From Desulfovibrio sp. UBA2564 (GTDB lineage Bacteria; Desulfobacterota; Desulfovibrionia; Desulfovibrionales; Desulfovibrionaceae), in the NCBI GenBank assembly GCA_002340305.1, contig DDLU01000093.1:1-8237 (forward strand): a stretch of 8,237 bases of DNA. The letters run 5' to 3'. The number at the start of each line of letters is the position of its first letter. Positions within the stretch are counted from its first letter, which is position 1. Of the stretch, positions 1 through 7,046 are shown one piece after another. The notes beneath the pieces were generated by a model, which was given only the letters and a program-made list of their open reading frames with translations, had not been told where the DNA came from and searched no databases. Position numbers and translations under genes: made by a program.

Positions 1-1265
1 ACAACGTAGTCGCAATCTGGGCCCGCCGTTCTGCCAAAGGCAAGCAGGACCTGTTCTACTCTGCACGCCTAAGACCGGAACACAGCAAGGCCGCCGAAAG
101 CTGGGAGCACCCCACGGAAATCCCCAAATTAACAGACCCGCAATTTACTGAAGCGGAACAGGTTGCCGCAAACTCCCTGCTTACCGAGGTCGGAAGCGAG
201 TCCGCCGACATTGAAACTTTCGTCCCTCAGCTCATGCAAAAACTAAAGGATTCATACGCCAACCCGGCAGCTGAATATCTGCTACGTGACAACGGTACCA
301 CACTGGGCGCAGTTAATATGGCTGTGCGTTTGCTGCATTTTTCCGGTATCCCGGCCCAGTCAGTGCATGGCATTACCCTGACTACCTCCAACAATGCCGG
401 GATCAAACATTGGCTGGAGCTGTACCATAATGAAAAGTGGCATATGTTTGACGTGACTAAGGGAGCCTTCGGCACTCCGGTAAATTTCGTGACATGGTGG
501 CGCGGCAATGCACCGCTGGCAACTGTCAGCGGCGGCAACAATCTTAGCGTCACCCTTTCAGTTGTTCCGGCAACCGTAAGCACCCTCGGAAATGTAGTGG
601 ATTGCCTGAAAAACACCGCACCTACAATTCTTGAATTTTCCCTGTTCAAACTTCCGGTGCAAGCGCAGGCAACCTATCGGGTCATCCTGCTTATCCCCAT
701 CGGCGTGCTCCTGCTGGTTTTCCTGCGCAACGTAATCGGCATCACCACTTTCGGGACATTCATGCCCGTACTGATCGCCCTGTCATTTCGTGAAACCCAA
801 TTGCTCTGGGGACTTTGTCTTTTCTCTATTGTCATCATCCTCGGGCTGGCAGTACGCCTCTATCTTGAGCATTTGAAACTATTGCTGGTCCCCCGCTTAG
901 CCTCTGTGCTCATTGTTGTGGTGCTGCTCATGGCTGGAATCAGTATCGTCAGCTTCAAACTGGGATTCCCACGCGGAGTTTCGGTAAGCCTCTTCCCCAT
1001 GGTTATCCTGAGTATGACCATCGAACGTATTTCTGTCATGTGGGATGAACTTGGTGCTGGTAAAGCTATTCAGCAGATCATCGGCTCCATGGCTGTGGCC
1101 GTGCTGGCATATATCGCTATGAGCAACCTGTTTATTGAACACCTGATTTTCGTTTTCCCGGAACTTTTCCTTGTGCTGCTGGGACTCACCCTGATGATCG
1201 GACGCTATACCGGATTCCGCTTACTGGACCTGATCCGCTTCCGCGCATTCCTCAAGGAAGTTTGA
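1..1265 (+). CDS. UUP1-family membrane protein: inactive transglutaminase fused to 7 TM helices (5' truncated)
   Basis: The reading frame is open from base 3 to the TGA at 1263-1265, so the gene enters from the left of the window. The 420 codons seen are the C-terminal bulk of the protein, and the N-terminus (probably with a first membrane anchor) is missing. An internal ATG at 234 is not the true start. At about 230-480 lies a transglutaminase-like core: the GIPAQ segment after the helix that normally carries the catalytic Cys, then KHW (His at 408-410) and WHMFD (Asp at 450-452). The Cys position appears to be Thr (about 297-302), so the domain is probably a binding domain, not an enzyme. 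From about 670 to the end come roughly seven hydrophobic helices, including family-like stretches such as GTFMPVLIALSFRET, RLYLEHLKLLLVPRL and a GRYTGFR end. In known families this protein is encoded beside RimK-like ATP-grasp ligases, as here, with a 1-nt gap. The likely role is a membrane platform for an amide-bond-forming system at the envelope; the substrate is unknown. Confidence 0.88.
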   Translation, partial: NVVAIWARRSAKGKQDLFYSARLRPEHSKAAESWEHPTEIPKLTDPQFTEAEQVAANSLLTEVGSESADIETFVPQLMQKLKDSYANPAAEYLLRDNGTTLGAVNMAVRLLHFSGIPAQSVHGITLTTSNNAGIKHWLELYHNEKWHMFDVTKGAFGTPVNFVTWWRGNAPLATVSGGNNLSVTLSVVPATVSTLGNVVDCLKNTAPTILEFSLFKLPVQAQATYRVILLIPIGVLLLVFLRNVIGITTFGTFMPVLIALSFRETQLLWGLCLFSIVIILGLAVRLYLEHLKLLLVPRLASVLIVVVLLMAGISIVSFKLGFPRGVSVSLFPMVILSMTIERISVMWDELGAGKAIQQIIGSMAVAVLAYIAMSNLFIEHLIFVFPELFLVLLGLTLMIGRYTGFRLLDLIRFRAFLKEV

Positions 1266-1266
1266 T

Positions 1267-2205
1267 ATGGGCTGGTTCAGTAAACTAAAAGAAATCGGGG
1301 TCATGGGCCTTAACGCTCGTAACGGAGCTTATGTGCTGCCCAACAACCCGCGAAAACTTTATCCGCTGGTGGACGATAAGATAACCACCAAGGAATTGAC
1401 TCAAGCCGCAGGCTTGAATGTCCCAGAATTGTACGGTGTATTCCAAGCCCAGCACGAATTGAAAGCACTCCCCCAACTACTCCAGAAGCATGATTCATTT
1501 GTTGTAAAACCAGCTCGCGGAGCCGGGGGAAACGGCATTCTGGTCATCACCGGAAAACTAGGGCCGCGCTTCCGCAAACCGGATGATTCACTGGTTGCTG
1601 AAGATGCCATATCTTTTCATATTTCCAATATTTTAAGTGGCATGTACAGTCTCGGAGGTATGCCGGATAAAGCCATGGTTGAGTACTGTGTGCAATTCGC
1701 CCCGGTATTCAAGGACATCGCCTACCAAGGCGTTCCGGATATCAGAATTATCGTTTACAAGGGCATTCCGGTCATGGCGATGCTCCGTTTGCCGACCCGT
1801 GAATCCGACGGCAAAGCAAACCTGCACCAAGGTGCTATGGGCTGTGGGATAGACATATGCACTGGTAAGACCACTAGCGCAGTCTGGAAAAATGACAACT
1901 GCACCCACCATCCTGACACCCTCCACCCCATTACCGGAGTAGCTATCCCGGACTGGCCGGAACTGCTTAAGCAGGCAGCACTGGGCTACAGCGTAACCGG
2001 GCTGGGCTACCTCGGTGTAGATATTGTTCTGGATAAGAATTTAGGACCGCTGATCCTTGAACTTAACGCCCGTCCCGGACTGGCCATTCAAGTTGCCAAT
2101 AAATGCGGACTGCAACACAGATTAAATGAAGTCGATAAGGTTCATCAGGACCTACACTCGGAAAATGAACGTATTAAATATGCCATGGCTAATTTCGGAG
2201 CGTAA
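1267..2205 (+). CDS. ATP-grasp alpha-L-glutamate ligase-like protein (RimK-related)
   Basis: This 312-residue cytoplasmic ATP-grasp protein is predicted to form an acyl-phosphate and ligate an amino group (amide or peptide bond), as RimK-type ligases do; the actual substrates are unknown. Visible motifs are NARNGAYV (15-22) and YPLVDDKITTK (32-42) at the N-terminus, the ATP-binding Lys81 in FVVKPARG, and the Gly-rich loop RGAGGNG (84-90). These are followed by PDIRIIVY (157-164), ANLHQGAMG (184-192), D252, and the metal-binding ELNARPG (265-271). The length fits the alpha-L-glutamate-ligase-like family rather than ribosomal RimK. The ATG lies one nucleotide after the UUP1 stop, and an AAGGA Shine-Dalgarno at 1254-1258 sits inside the upstream gene, so the two are probably translationally coupled. 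The membrane neighbour suggests that the ligase works at the inner face of the membrane. Family assignment is strong; the specific reaction is inferred. Confidence 0.9.
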   Translation: MGWFSKLKEIGVMGLNARNGAYVLPNNPRKLYPLVDDKITTKELTQAAGLNVPELYGVFQAQHELKALPQLLQKHDSFVVKPARGAGGNGILVITGKLGPRFRKPDDSLVAEDAISFHISNILSGMYSLGGMPDKAMVEYCVQFAPVFKDIAYQGVPDIRIIVYKGIPVMAMLRLPTRESDGKANLHQGAMGCGIDICTGKTTSAVWKNDNCTHHPDTLHPITGVAIPDWPELLKQAALGYSVTGLGYLGVDIVLDKNLGPLILELNARPGLAIQVANKCGLQHRLNEVDKVHQDLHSENERIKYAMANFGA

Positions 2206-2209
2206 ATCC

Positions 2210-3013
2210 ATGAAAATACTATCAGCTATATTCCTTGGGATGAGCTTATGTCTGGTCACCGCCTGTAAACAGCAACCAAGACTTGTTGTACCGCCCGTTG
2301 CCCCACTCCCGGCAAAAATAGCCAAGAAACAGGCCCCCCTTGGCAGAAAAGAAGTGCGCCTGAATATTAACCTGATCCGGGAACCGGAAATACGCAAGGT
2401 ACGCAAAGTACGTTCGCAGAGCATGCCTGCCGGAACAAGAATTTCCTATCCTGCGGGGGCGGACATCCTCCGTTTTCTGCAATATGATGAAGAAGTCATC
2501 ACCCTGCCTAAAATGCAGTCCACACGCGATTTTGAGATAATGCTGCTGACTAGGGACCAGAATCCGCCACAGACTGTGAACGGCTATTCCAATGTAACTT
2601 ACGAAAAAGTGGAATCATCACTGCCTGAAAGGACAATCCTGCTGGATTCTTTTTACGGTACCCTGAAAAAAGACGGCACCCTTTCCACGACAATGCTTAT
2701 TCCCACAGACAGAAAAGATGTCTTCAAGAAAATGCAGGCGGAGATTAGCCCGAAAAAAGTACGTTTCAAACCGGTCATCAGAACCGACGTCCTACCGGGA
2801 TCAGAACGCCATTACGTGATTAGATTTCTGGGAAAAAAAGGAATGACAATACTCTTTGAAATCCGACACCTTGCAGGCGGCAGCCGCCCCAAAGTAGTCA
2901 ATCGCCAGACCATGAAAATCCCGCTGGGCACTCCGCTGATTGAAATCAACGGGCACAGATTCAAGGTTCATACAGCGACTACGGAGTTTATAGATATCGA
3001 GCGGTTAAGTTAA
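2210..3013 (+). CDS. Putative lipoprotein of unknown function
   Basis: I do not recognise this 267-residue protein. The frame extends 28 codons further upstream inside the ATP-grasp gene. I choose the ATG at 2210 because it has GGAG at 2197-2200 (9-nt spacing) and gives a clean lipoprotein signal peptide: Met-Lys, a hydrophobic core, and lipobox VTAC with Cys19. Residue +2 is Lys, so by the Asp+2 rule (from E. coli) sorting would be to the outer membrane. The mature part begins with a Pro-, Lys- and Arg-rich linker (about 20-75), strongly basic, followed by a mixed, probably beta-rich domain (about 80-267). I see no catalytic signature. The DTGA-type motif of the retropepsin-like RimB/zinc-protease family, which often accompanies UUP1 and the ATP-grasp gene, is absent. 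Only 4 nt separate it from the ATP-grasp stop, so it is very likely the last gene of the same operon and works with it on the periplasmic side. Confidence 0.75.
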   Translation: MKILSAIFLGMSLCLVTACKQQPRLVVPPVAPLPAKIAKKQAPLGRKEVRLNINLIREPEIRKVRKVRSQSMPAGTRISYPAGADILRFLQYDEEVITLPKMQSTRDFEIMLLTRDQNPPQTVNGYSNVTYEKVESSLPERTILLDSFYGTLKKDGTLSTTMLIPTDRKDVFKKMQAEISPKKVRFKPVIRTDVLPGSERHYVIRFLGKKGMTILFEIRHLAGGSRPKVVNRQTMKIPLGTPLIEINGHRFKVHTATTEFIDIERLS

Positions 3014-3022
3014 AACTAATTC

Positions 3023-4762
3023 CTAACTTTTACGCTTGCGGCGTGTATAATCTCGAATGGTAAGCTCAATGGTCGGGATACCGTTAAACTTGTCGATCTT
3101 CGGGGAGAAAGCGAAACGCATGGTTGTCCCGATCAGTTCGGAACCCAATTCTTCGCCCATACGCCATGCTTTAGCTGGCATTTTACGGGTCTTGTCCAAA
3201 TCTGTGATGGTGAGCTTCGCGTGGGCCTTACCCATGGGTCTGCGCTCCAGAACCTCTACCATAGGAGTGGTAAAAACAGGTTCCGGGTTGCCCATGCCGA
3301 AAGGTTGCATAAGTTCCAATTCTTTAAGCAGCACGTAATCGATATTTTCCAGCGGTAATTCGCGGTCCACTTTCAGTGAAGCTTTGAGCGGCTCAGCACC
3401 GATCTTATCAATAACCGCCTGATCAAAGCGTTCTCGGAATTCAGAAAGCAACTCAGCTTTAAAAGACATACCTGCTGCAAGCTTATGCCCACCGAAGTTG
3501 AGGAACAGCTCGGACATGGAGGTCAGCCCTTCGTGAATGTGGAACTCCTTGATGGAACGGGCCGACCCTTTGACCACACCGTCTTCCTCGCAAAGCATGA
3601 CCGTAGGACGATAAAATTTTTCTACAACACGCGAAGCAACAATACCTATGATACCCGGATGCCAATCCTTGGAAAAAAGAACCAATCCGGCACGCTTATC
3701 GCGTTTAATATGCTCTTCTGCCTGCGCAATGGCTTCCTGTAAAATACGGTCTTCTTCAGCACGGCGCTCAGTATTTAAGTCATCAAGCACTTTGGCGATG
3801 GGCCTTGCGGTCTCCATATCTTCCGCCATGAGCAGCTGCAATGCGCGACCGGGATCGCCCATACGCCCGGAGGCGTTGATACGCGGTGCCAACCCGAAAC
3901 CTACCTGTCCGGCACCGATAGCTGCAAACATATCGTAGCCACTGGCAACTTTCAGCGCAGCCAGTCCGGGACGCTTGGCTTCTTTAAGAAGTAATAATCC
4001 ATTCTTGACCAGAATACGGTTCTGGCCTTGAAGCTCAACGACATCTGCAATGGTACCGAGTGCGACAAAATCAAGATATGCCCGCACGTCTATAGGCTCA
4101 CCGGGCAGCAGCCTGTTCAACTGGGCCATAAGCATGAAAGCAACGCCGACCCCGGCAAGGGTTGCGCAGGGGCAATCTTCGAAAGTCTGTCCGTGGTATT
4201 CGCTAAGACGGGGGTTGCAGATACCGGCAGCCGGAGGAAGTTCATCACCGGGAAGATGGTGGTCGGAAACAACTACGGTCATGCCCAGATCGTTGGCTGC
4301 AGCAATTTCCGCGTTGTTGGTAATACCGCAATCCACGGTCAAAAGCAGGCCGATGCCCTGTTCGTGTAATTTCTTAATTCCGTCCACATTCAGGCCGTAG
4401 CCTTCCTCCAGACGGTTAGGCAGGTAATGATCACATTCATAACCGCGATCAGCTAGAAAGGTCTTTACAACAGCGGTGGAGGTCACACCGTCCACATCAT
4501 AATCGCCCCAGACCGCCATTTTTTTCCCGGCAGTAAGACCGTCAACTAAAACCTGCGCAGCATGTTCCAAACCTGGGATTTCCTTAGGCTGGCAGAGATT
4601 GCGTAAGCCCGGGGAGAGGAATAGATCCATTTCCTCGCGGCTCTGAAAGCCTCGGTTCCAAAGGATTTCAGCCAGCAACTCAGTAATACCGAGTTCTTCA
4701 GCAATAGCAGGTATGGAGGAAGGCAGTTCTTCCTCACTTCTCAGCTTCCATATTTTAGGCAA
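3023..4762 (-). CDS. recJ: Single-stranded-DNA-specific exonuclease RecJ
   Basis: RecJ is a 5'-to-3' single-strand DNA exonuclease acting in recombination (RecFOR pathway), mismatch repair and base-excision repair. The 579-residue length matches the E. coli enzyme (about 577). DHH-domain motifs are GDYDVDG (86-92), TVDCGIT (142-148), the signature DHH (167-169), NPR (183-185) and DFVALGTIAD (231-240). LAPRINASGRMGDP (291-304) follows. The DHHA1 part has WHPGIIGIVASRVVEKF (367-383) and GGHKLAAG (424-431). The C-terminal 110 residues correspond to the OB-fold-type DNA-binding domain and end in a basic tail (RRKRKS). The start is TTG (4760-4762), supported by GGAG at 4770-4773; no in-frame ATG gives a comparable N-terminus. 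It is the last gene of the leftward operon, 28 nt after the TPR gene, and ends 9 nt from the convergent lipoprotein gene. Confidence 0.97.
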   Translation of the reverse strand: MPKIWKLRSEEELPSSIPAIAEELGITELLAEILWNRGFQSREEMDLFLSPGLRNLCQPKEIPGLEHAAQVLVDGLTAGKKMAVWGDYDVDGVTSTAVVKTFLADRGYECDHYLPNRLEEGYGLNVDGIKKLHEQGIGLLLTVDCGITNNAEIAAANDLGMTVVVSDHHLPGDELPPAAGICNPRLSEYHGQTFEDCPCATLAGVGVAFMLMAQLNRLLPGEPIDVRAYLDFVALGTIADVVELQGQNRILVKNGLLLLKEAKRPGLAALKVASGYDMFAAIGAGQVGFGLAPRINASGRMGDPGRALQLLMAEDMETARPIAKVLDDLNTERRAEEDRILQEAIAQAEEHIKRDKRAGLVLFSKDWHPGIIGIVASRVVEKFYRPTVMLCEEDGVVKGSARSIKEFHIHEGLTSMSELFLNFGGHKLAAGMSFKAELLSEFRERFDQAVIDKIGAEPLKASLKVDRELPLENIDYVLLKELELMQPFGMGNPEPVFTTPMVEVLERRPMGKAHAKLTITDLDKTRKMPAKAWRMGEELGSELIGTTMRFAFSPKIDKFNGIPTIELTIRDYTRRKRKS

Positions 4763-4769
4763 TTACAAT

Positions 4770-4779
4770 CTCCGTGGAG
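4770..4779 (-). promoter_or_regulatory. recJ ribosome binding site in a short inverted repeat, before a TTG start
   Basis: Read on the - strand, GGAG (4770-4773) lies 7 nt before the TTG start of recJ and decides that start. It is preceded by CTCC (4776-4779) with two bases between, so the Shine-Dalgarno is one arm of a small inverted repeat. A two-base loop cannot form as drawn; at most three base pairs with a four-base loop would. The TTG codon and possible occlusion are both consistent with low RecJ translation, but this is inference. Confidence 0.5.
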
Positions 4780-4790
4780 CAATTTCAGGA

Positions 4791-5699
4791 CTAGAAATCC
4801 AGCTTGATAGGTCCAACAGGCTTCTTGATTTTCTGCCCGTCACCATTATTGGTTTCGCTGAACTCAGGAAATTCATCTTTGGTAACTTTACCGTAACCGA
4901 AACCACCGTTGCGTAACTCCGGAACCTTCTCATGATATTTTTCAAGATCATCAGAAGAAATAGCAGGCTCAGCATCATTGTTCATGAAACCATTCACCAA
5001 AAGAAAATCCCTGAATAATCCGGCTTCATCAAAGTCCTGATTTAAAATCAGGGATTTTTCTAAATATTTGACACAGCCATTGAGATCGCCCTTTTCAAAA
5101 TATGCCCTTGAAATATTCAAGAACAAATTCTCGTCATCATCGCAAATCTCTTCAGCCCGGTGATAATACTTAATGGCATGCTCGAACATACCGTTCTTAC
5201 GCATGCTGATACCGAATTCATTAAATAGGTGTTTATGTTCCGGAGCATAAATAGCATTCAGCCTAACGAGACGTTTAAAGACATTCTCAGCCCGCTCGAC
5301 TTCACCGCGCTCAAGATAGGTCAGTCCAAGACCGAAATTTGCACGGACATTCTCTTCATCAACGGCTACGGCCTCACTGAATTCATACTCGGCACCGTAA
5401 ACTTCGTCCTTATGCCGATGCCCTTCTCCGCGCTGAATACGCTCGTTCTGCGCTTGAACACTCGGCAAAACCACATTGGCGTAGAACTCAGGTTCAGGAT
5501 TATAGTTGGACAAAAACCTTTCCCTATTGATGGTCAGCTTCGGTCCTGCGGGAATATTATTACTGTTCAAAGCCTGAACTTCCACGCTGCCACTCTCCAA
5601 CTCCTGGACGGACCAGTAGGATTTCTGCGTATCATCCCGGAAGATGTCATCATCTCCGGTACGCGAAGAAAATATCCCTTGAGCAAGAGTGTCAATCAT
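4791..5699 (-). CDS. TPR-repeat protein of unknown function
   Basis: This 302-residue soluble protein has no signal peptide or membrane segment. The middle (about 103-224) carries tetratricopeptide-type helical repeats. Clear units are about 118-151 (NVRANFGLGLTYLERGEVERAENVFKR), 157-190 (FNEFGISMRKNGMFEHAIKYYHRAEE) and 191-224 (NLFLNISRAYFEKGDLNGCVKYLEKSL), with a partial one at 103-117 (AEYEFSEAVAVDEEN). TPRs are protein-interaction scaffolds, so no enzyme activity is implied. The N-terminal 100 residues (aromatic- and Asp-rich, with YWSVQELESGSVEVQALN at 28-45) look like a separate small beta-rich module I cannot name. The C-terminal 70 are low-complexity and charged, ending in KKPVGPIKLDF. 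The ATG is 11 nt after the pyrF stop. Only a weak GAG precedes it (5709-5711), but a stop in frame just upstream and the lack of another early start support this choice. Position between pyrF and recJ suggests cotranscription, not function. Confidence 0.8.
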   Translation of the reverse strand: MIDTLAQGIFSSRTGDDDIFRDDTQKSYWSVQELESGSVEVQALNSNNIPAGPKLTINRERFLSNYNPEPEFYANVVLPSVQAQNERIQRGEGHRHKDEVYGAEYEFSEAVAVDEENVRANFGLGLTYLERGEVERAENVFKRLVRLNAIYAPEHKHLFNEFGISMRKNGMFEHAIKYYHRAEEICDDDENLFLNISRAYFEKGDLNGCVKYLEKSLILNQDFDEAGLFRDFLLVNGFMNNDAEPAISSDDLEKYHEKVPELRNGGFGYGKVTKDEFPEFSETNNGDGQKIKKPVGPIKLDF

Positions 5700-5710
5700 G
5701 GCAACAGTCT

Positions 5711-6403
5711 CTACCCGTTCATTTCAGCAACAATTCTGCGGGCGGCTTCAGCCGGATCATCAGCACCGGTAATAGGTCTACCAACGACGAGAAAGTTAGA
5801 ACCGCGCTCCACAGCCTGTGAAGGGGTAACAACCCTGCGCTGGTCATCAGAGACAGAAGCAGGACGGATGCCCGGAGTAAGAGCCAGAAAATCCTTACCG
5901 CATTTTTCCTTAATGGCTTCCACTTCCAAACCGGAGCAGACTACGCCGTCCAGACCTGCCTGAGACGAAGCAAGTGCCAGATCAAGCACAGCGGAGCCAA
6001 GTCCATCGGGAACCGGGAAGGGAATGTCATTCTCATCCATACTGGTCAGAATAGTAATCGCCATGAGCAGTGGACCTTCATTTCCGCCAGCACCTTCAGC
6101 ACGTCCTTCGCGGGCGGCAATTGCCATACGCTCGCCGCCGAGTGCGTGCAGGCTGATCATATCAGCACCGGCACGGGTTGCGGAACGAACAGCACCTTTA
6201 ACTGTGTTGGGAATGTCAAAAAATTTCAGGTCCACAAAAACCTTGAAACCCATTTCTTTAAAACGGGTGATGATCCCGGGGCCTTCTGCACAAAAAAGCT
6301 CAAGACCGACTTTCACCCACGGAGCTACTCCGCGAACTTTTTCAGCCATTTCAAAGGCAGACCGCGCATCTTTAAAATCAAGGGCAACTACTAATTCAGA
6401 CAT
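5711..6403 (-). CDS. pyrF: Orotidine 5'-phosphate decarboxylase
   Basis: PyrF catalyses the last step of de novo UMP synthesis: decarboxylation of OMP to UMP in the cytoplasm. The 230-residue length is typical of the bacterial class. The (beta/alpha)8 active-site residues are visible: VALDF (Asp9), WVKVGLEL (Lys31), and the catalytic DLKFFDIPNT (58-67) with Asp58, Lys60 and Asp63. Near the C-terminus are LTPGIRP, the DDQRRVVTP segment, and the phosphate-binding VVGRPIT. The ATG has GGGAG about 5 nt upstream and lies 10 nt after the gmk stop. Together with gmk immediately upstream it gives the operon a purine step and a pyrimidine step of nucleotide supply. Nothing looks truncated or unusual. 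Confidence 0.97.
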   Translation of the reverse strand: MSELVVALDFKDARSAFEMAEKVRGVAPWVKVGLELFCAEGPGIITRFKEMGFKVFVDLKFFDIPNTVKGAVRSATRAGADMISLHALGGERMAIAAREGRAEGAGGNEGPLLMAITILTSMDENDIPFPVPDGLGSAVLDLALASSQAGLDGVVCSGLEVEAIKEKCGKDFLALTPGIRPASVSDDQRRVVTPSQAVERGSNFLVVGRPITGADDPAEAARRIVAEMNG

Positions 6404-6413
6404 ATTACTCCCA

Positions 6414-7046
6414 TTATTCCCATGTACTTAAAATACTTTCAAGAAGTCCCGGATTACTGCAGGGACGGTTTTTTCCGGCAAGGTAGATAGCCTTAAGTTC
6501 TCCATAAGCCTTATCAAGATCATCGTTAACGATCCAGTATTCAAACTTCGGAGCAGAGGCCATTTCCTTCATGGCATTCATCATCCGACGGTTGATGACA
6601 TGCTCTGTATCGGTATTACGGCCTTCAAGACGCTTGCGCAATTCACCGTAGGACGGTGGCATCAAAAAGACAAAAACTCCGTCCGGCATGGATTCCATCA
6701 GCTGCATGCAGCCCTGAAAATCAATATCGAAAAGGATGTCCATACCCTTGAAGAGCATTTTTTCCACCGGCTTTTTAGGGGTACCGTAAAAGTTACCATG
6801 AACCTCTGCCCACTCGGCAAATTCCCCGGCTTCCAGCTTTTCGTTAAATTCATCAACAGTCAGGAAAAAGTAATCCTTGCCATCCTCTTCACCTTTGCGC
6901 GGCTCGCGGGTGGTGCAGGAGATGGAAAATCCGATCTGCGGAAACTCTTCACGCAGCTTTTTAACCAGCGTACTTTTTCCGGTACCGGACGGGGCGCAGA
7001 GAACCAGCACCTGTCCTTTTTTTTCCGGGATAAGTTTATCAGTCAT
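6414..7046 (-). CDS. gmk: Guanylate kinase
   Basis: Gmk phosphorylates GMP to GDP with ATP in the cytoplasm, feeding GTP and dGTP pools and, indirectly, (p)ppGpp metabolism. The 210-residue length is normal for the family. The P-loop is APSGTGKST (18-26). The GMP-binding segment is SCTTREPRKGEEDGKDYFF (43-61), followed by FAEWAEVHGNFYGT, DIDFQGCMQL, the LMPPS and LRKRLEGR lid region, and a NRRMMNAMKEM helix before YWIVNDDLDKAY. The ATG lies inside the 3' end of remA (8-bp overlap) behind a very strong Shine-Dalgarno (GAGGAGGT at 7052-7059). This pairing of gmk with a DUF370 gene and yicC is the common arrangement in Firmicutes and in delta-type proteobacteria. Confidence 0.97.
   Translation of the reverse strand: MTDKLIPEKKGQVLVLCAPSGTGKSTLVKKLREEFPQIGFSISCTTREPRKGEEDGKDYFFLTVDEFNEKLEAGEFAEWAEVHGNFYGTPKKPVEKMLFKGMDILFDIDFQGCMQLMESMPDGVFVFLMPPSYGELRKRLEGRNTDTEHVINRRMMNAMKEMASAPKFEYWIVNDDLDKAYGELKAIYLAGKNRPCSNPGLLESILSTWE

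Noticed and set aside
227..649. 140-codon - strand ORF opposite the UUP1 gene
   Set aside because: It is antisense to a well-supported coding frame with recognisable domains, and its translation has no recognisable features; it is a shadow.
2126..2209. Extended start for the lipoprotein gene at the ATG at 2126
   Set aside because: It lies within the ATP-grasp coding sequence and would add 28 charged residues in front of a clean lipoprotein signal peptide; the ATG at 2210 has GGAG at proper spacing.
2210..3013. Third gene as the RimB-like retropepsin/zinc protease often found with UUP1 and ATP-grasp genes
   Set aside because: The DTGA-type motif of that family is absent and the overall sequence does not fit.
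3007..3029. Bidirectional terminator between the lipoprotein gene and recJ
   Set aside because: The stem is only six base pairs, mostly A-T, with an 11-nt loop and no separate U-run; too weak to annotate as a terminator.
5067..5100. TTGACA -35-like box on the + strand inside the TPR gene
   Set aside because: There is no acceptable -10 box at the right spacing and no gene downstream on that strand.
5229..5963. 244-codon + strand ORF across the TPR gene and pyrF
   Set aside because: It runs antisense to two real genes and across their boundary, resembles no family, and has no supporting signal.
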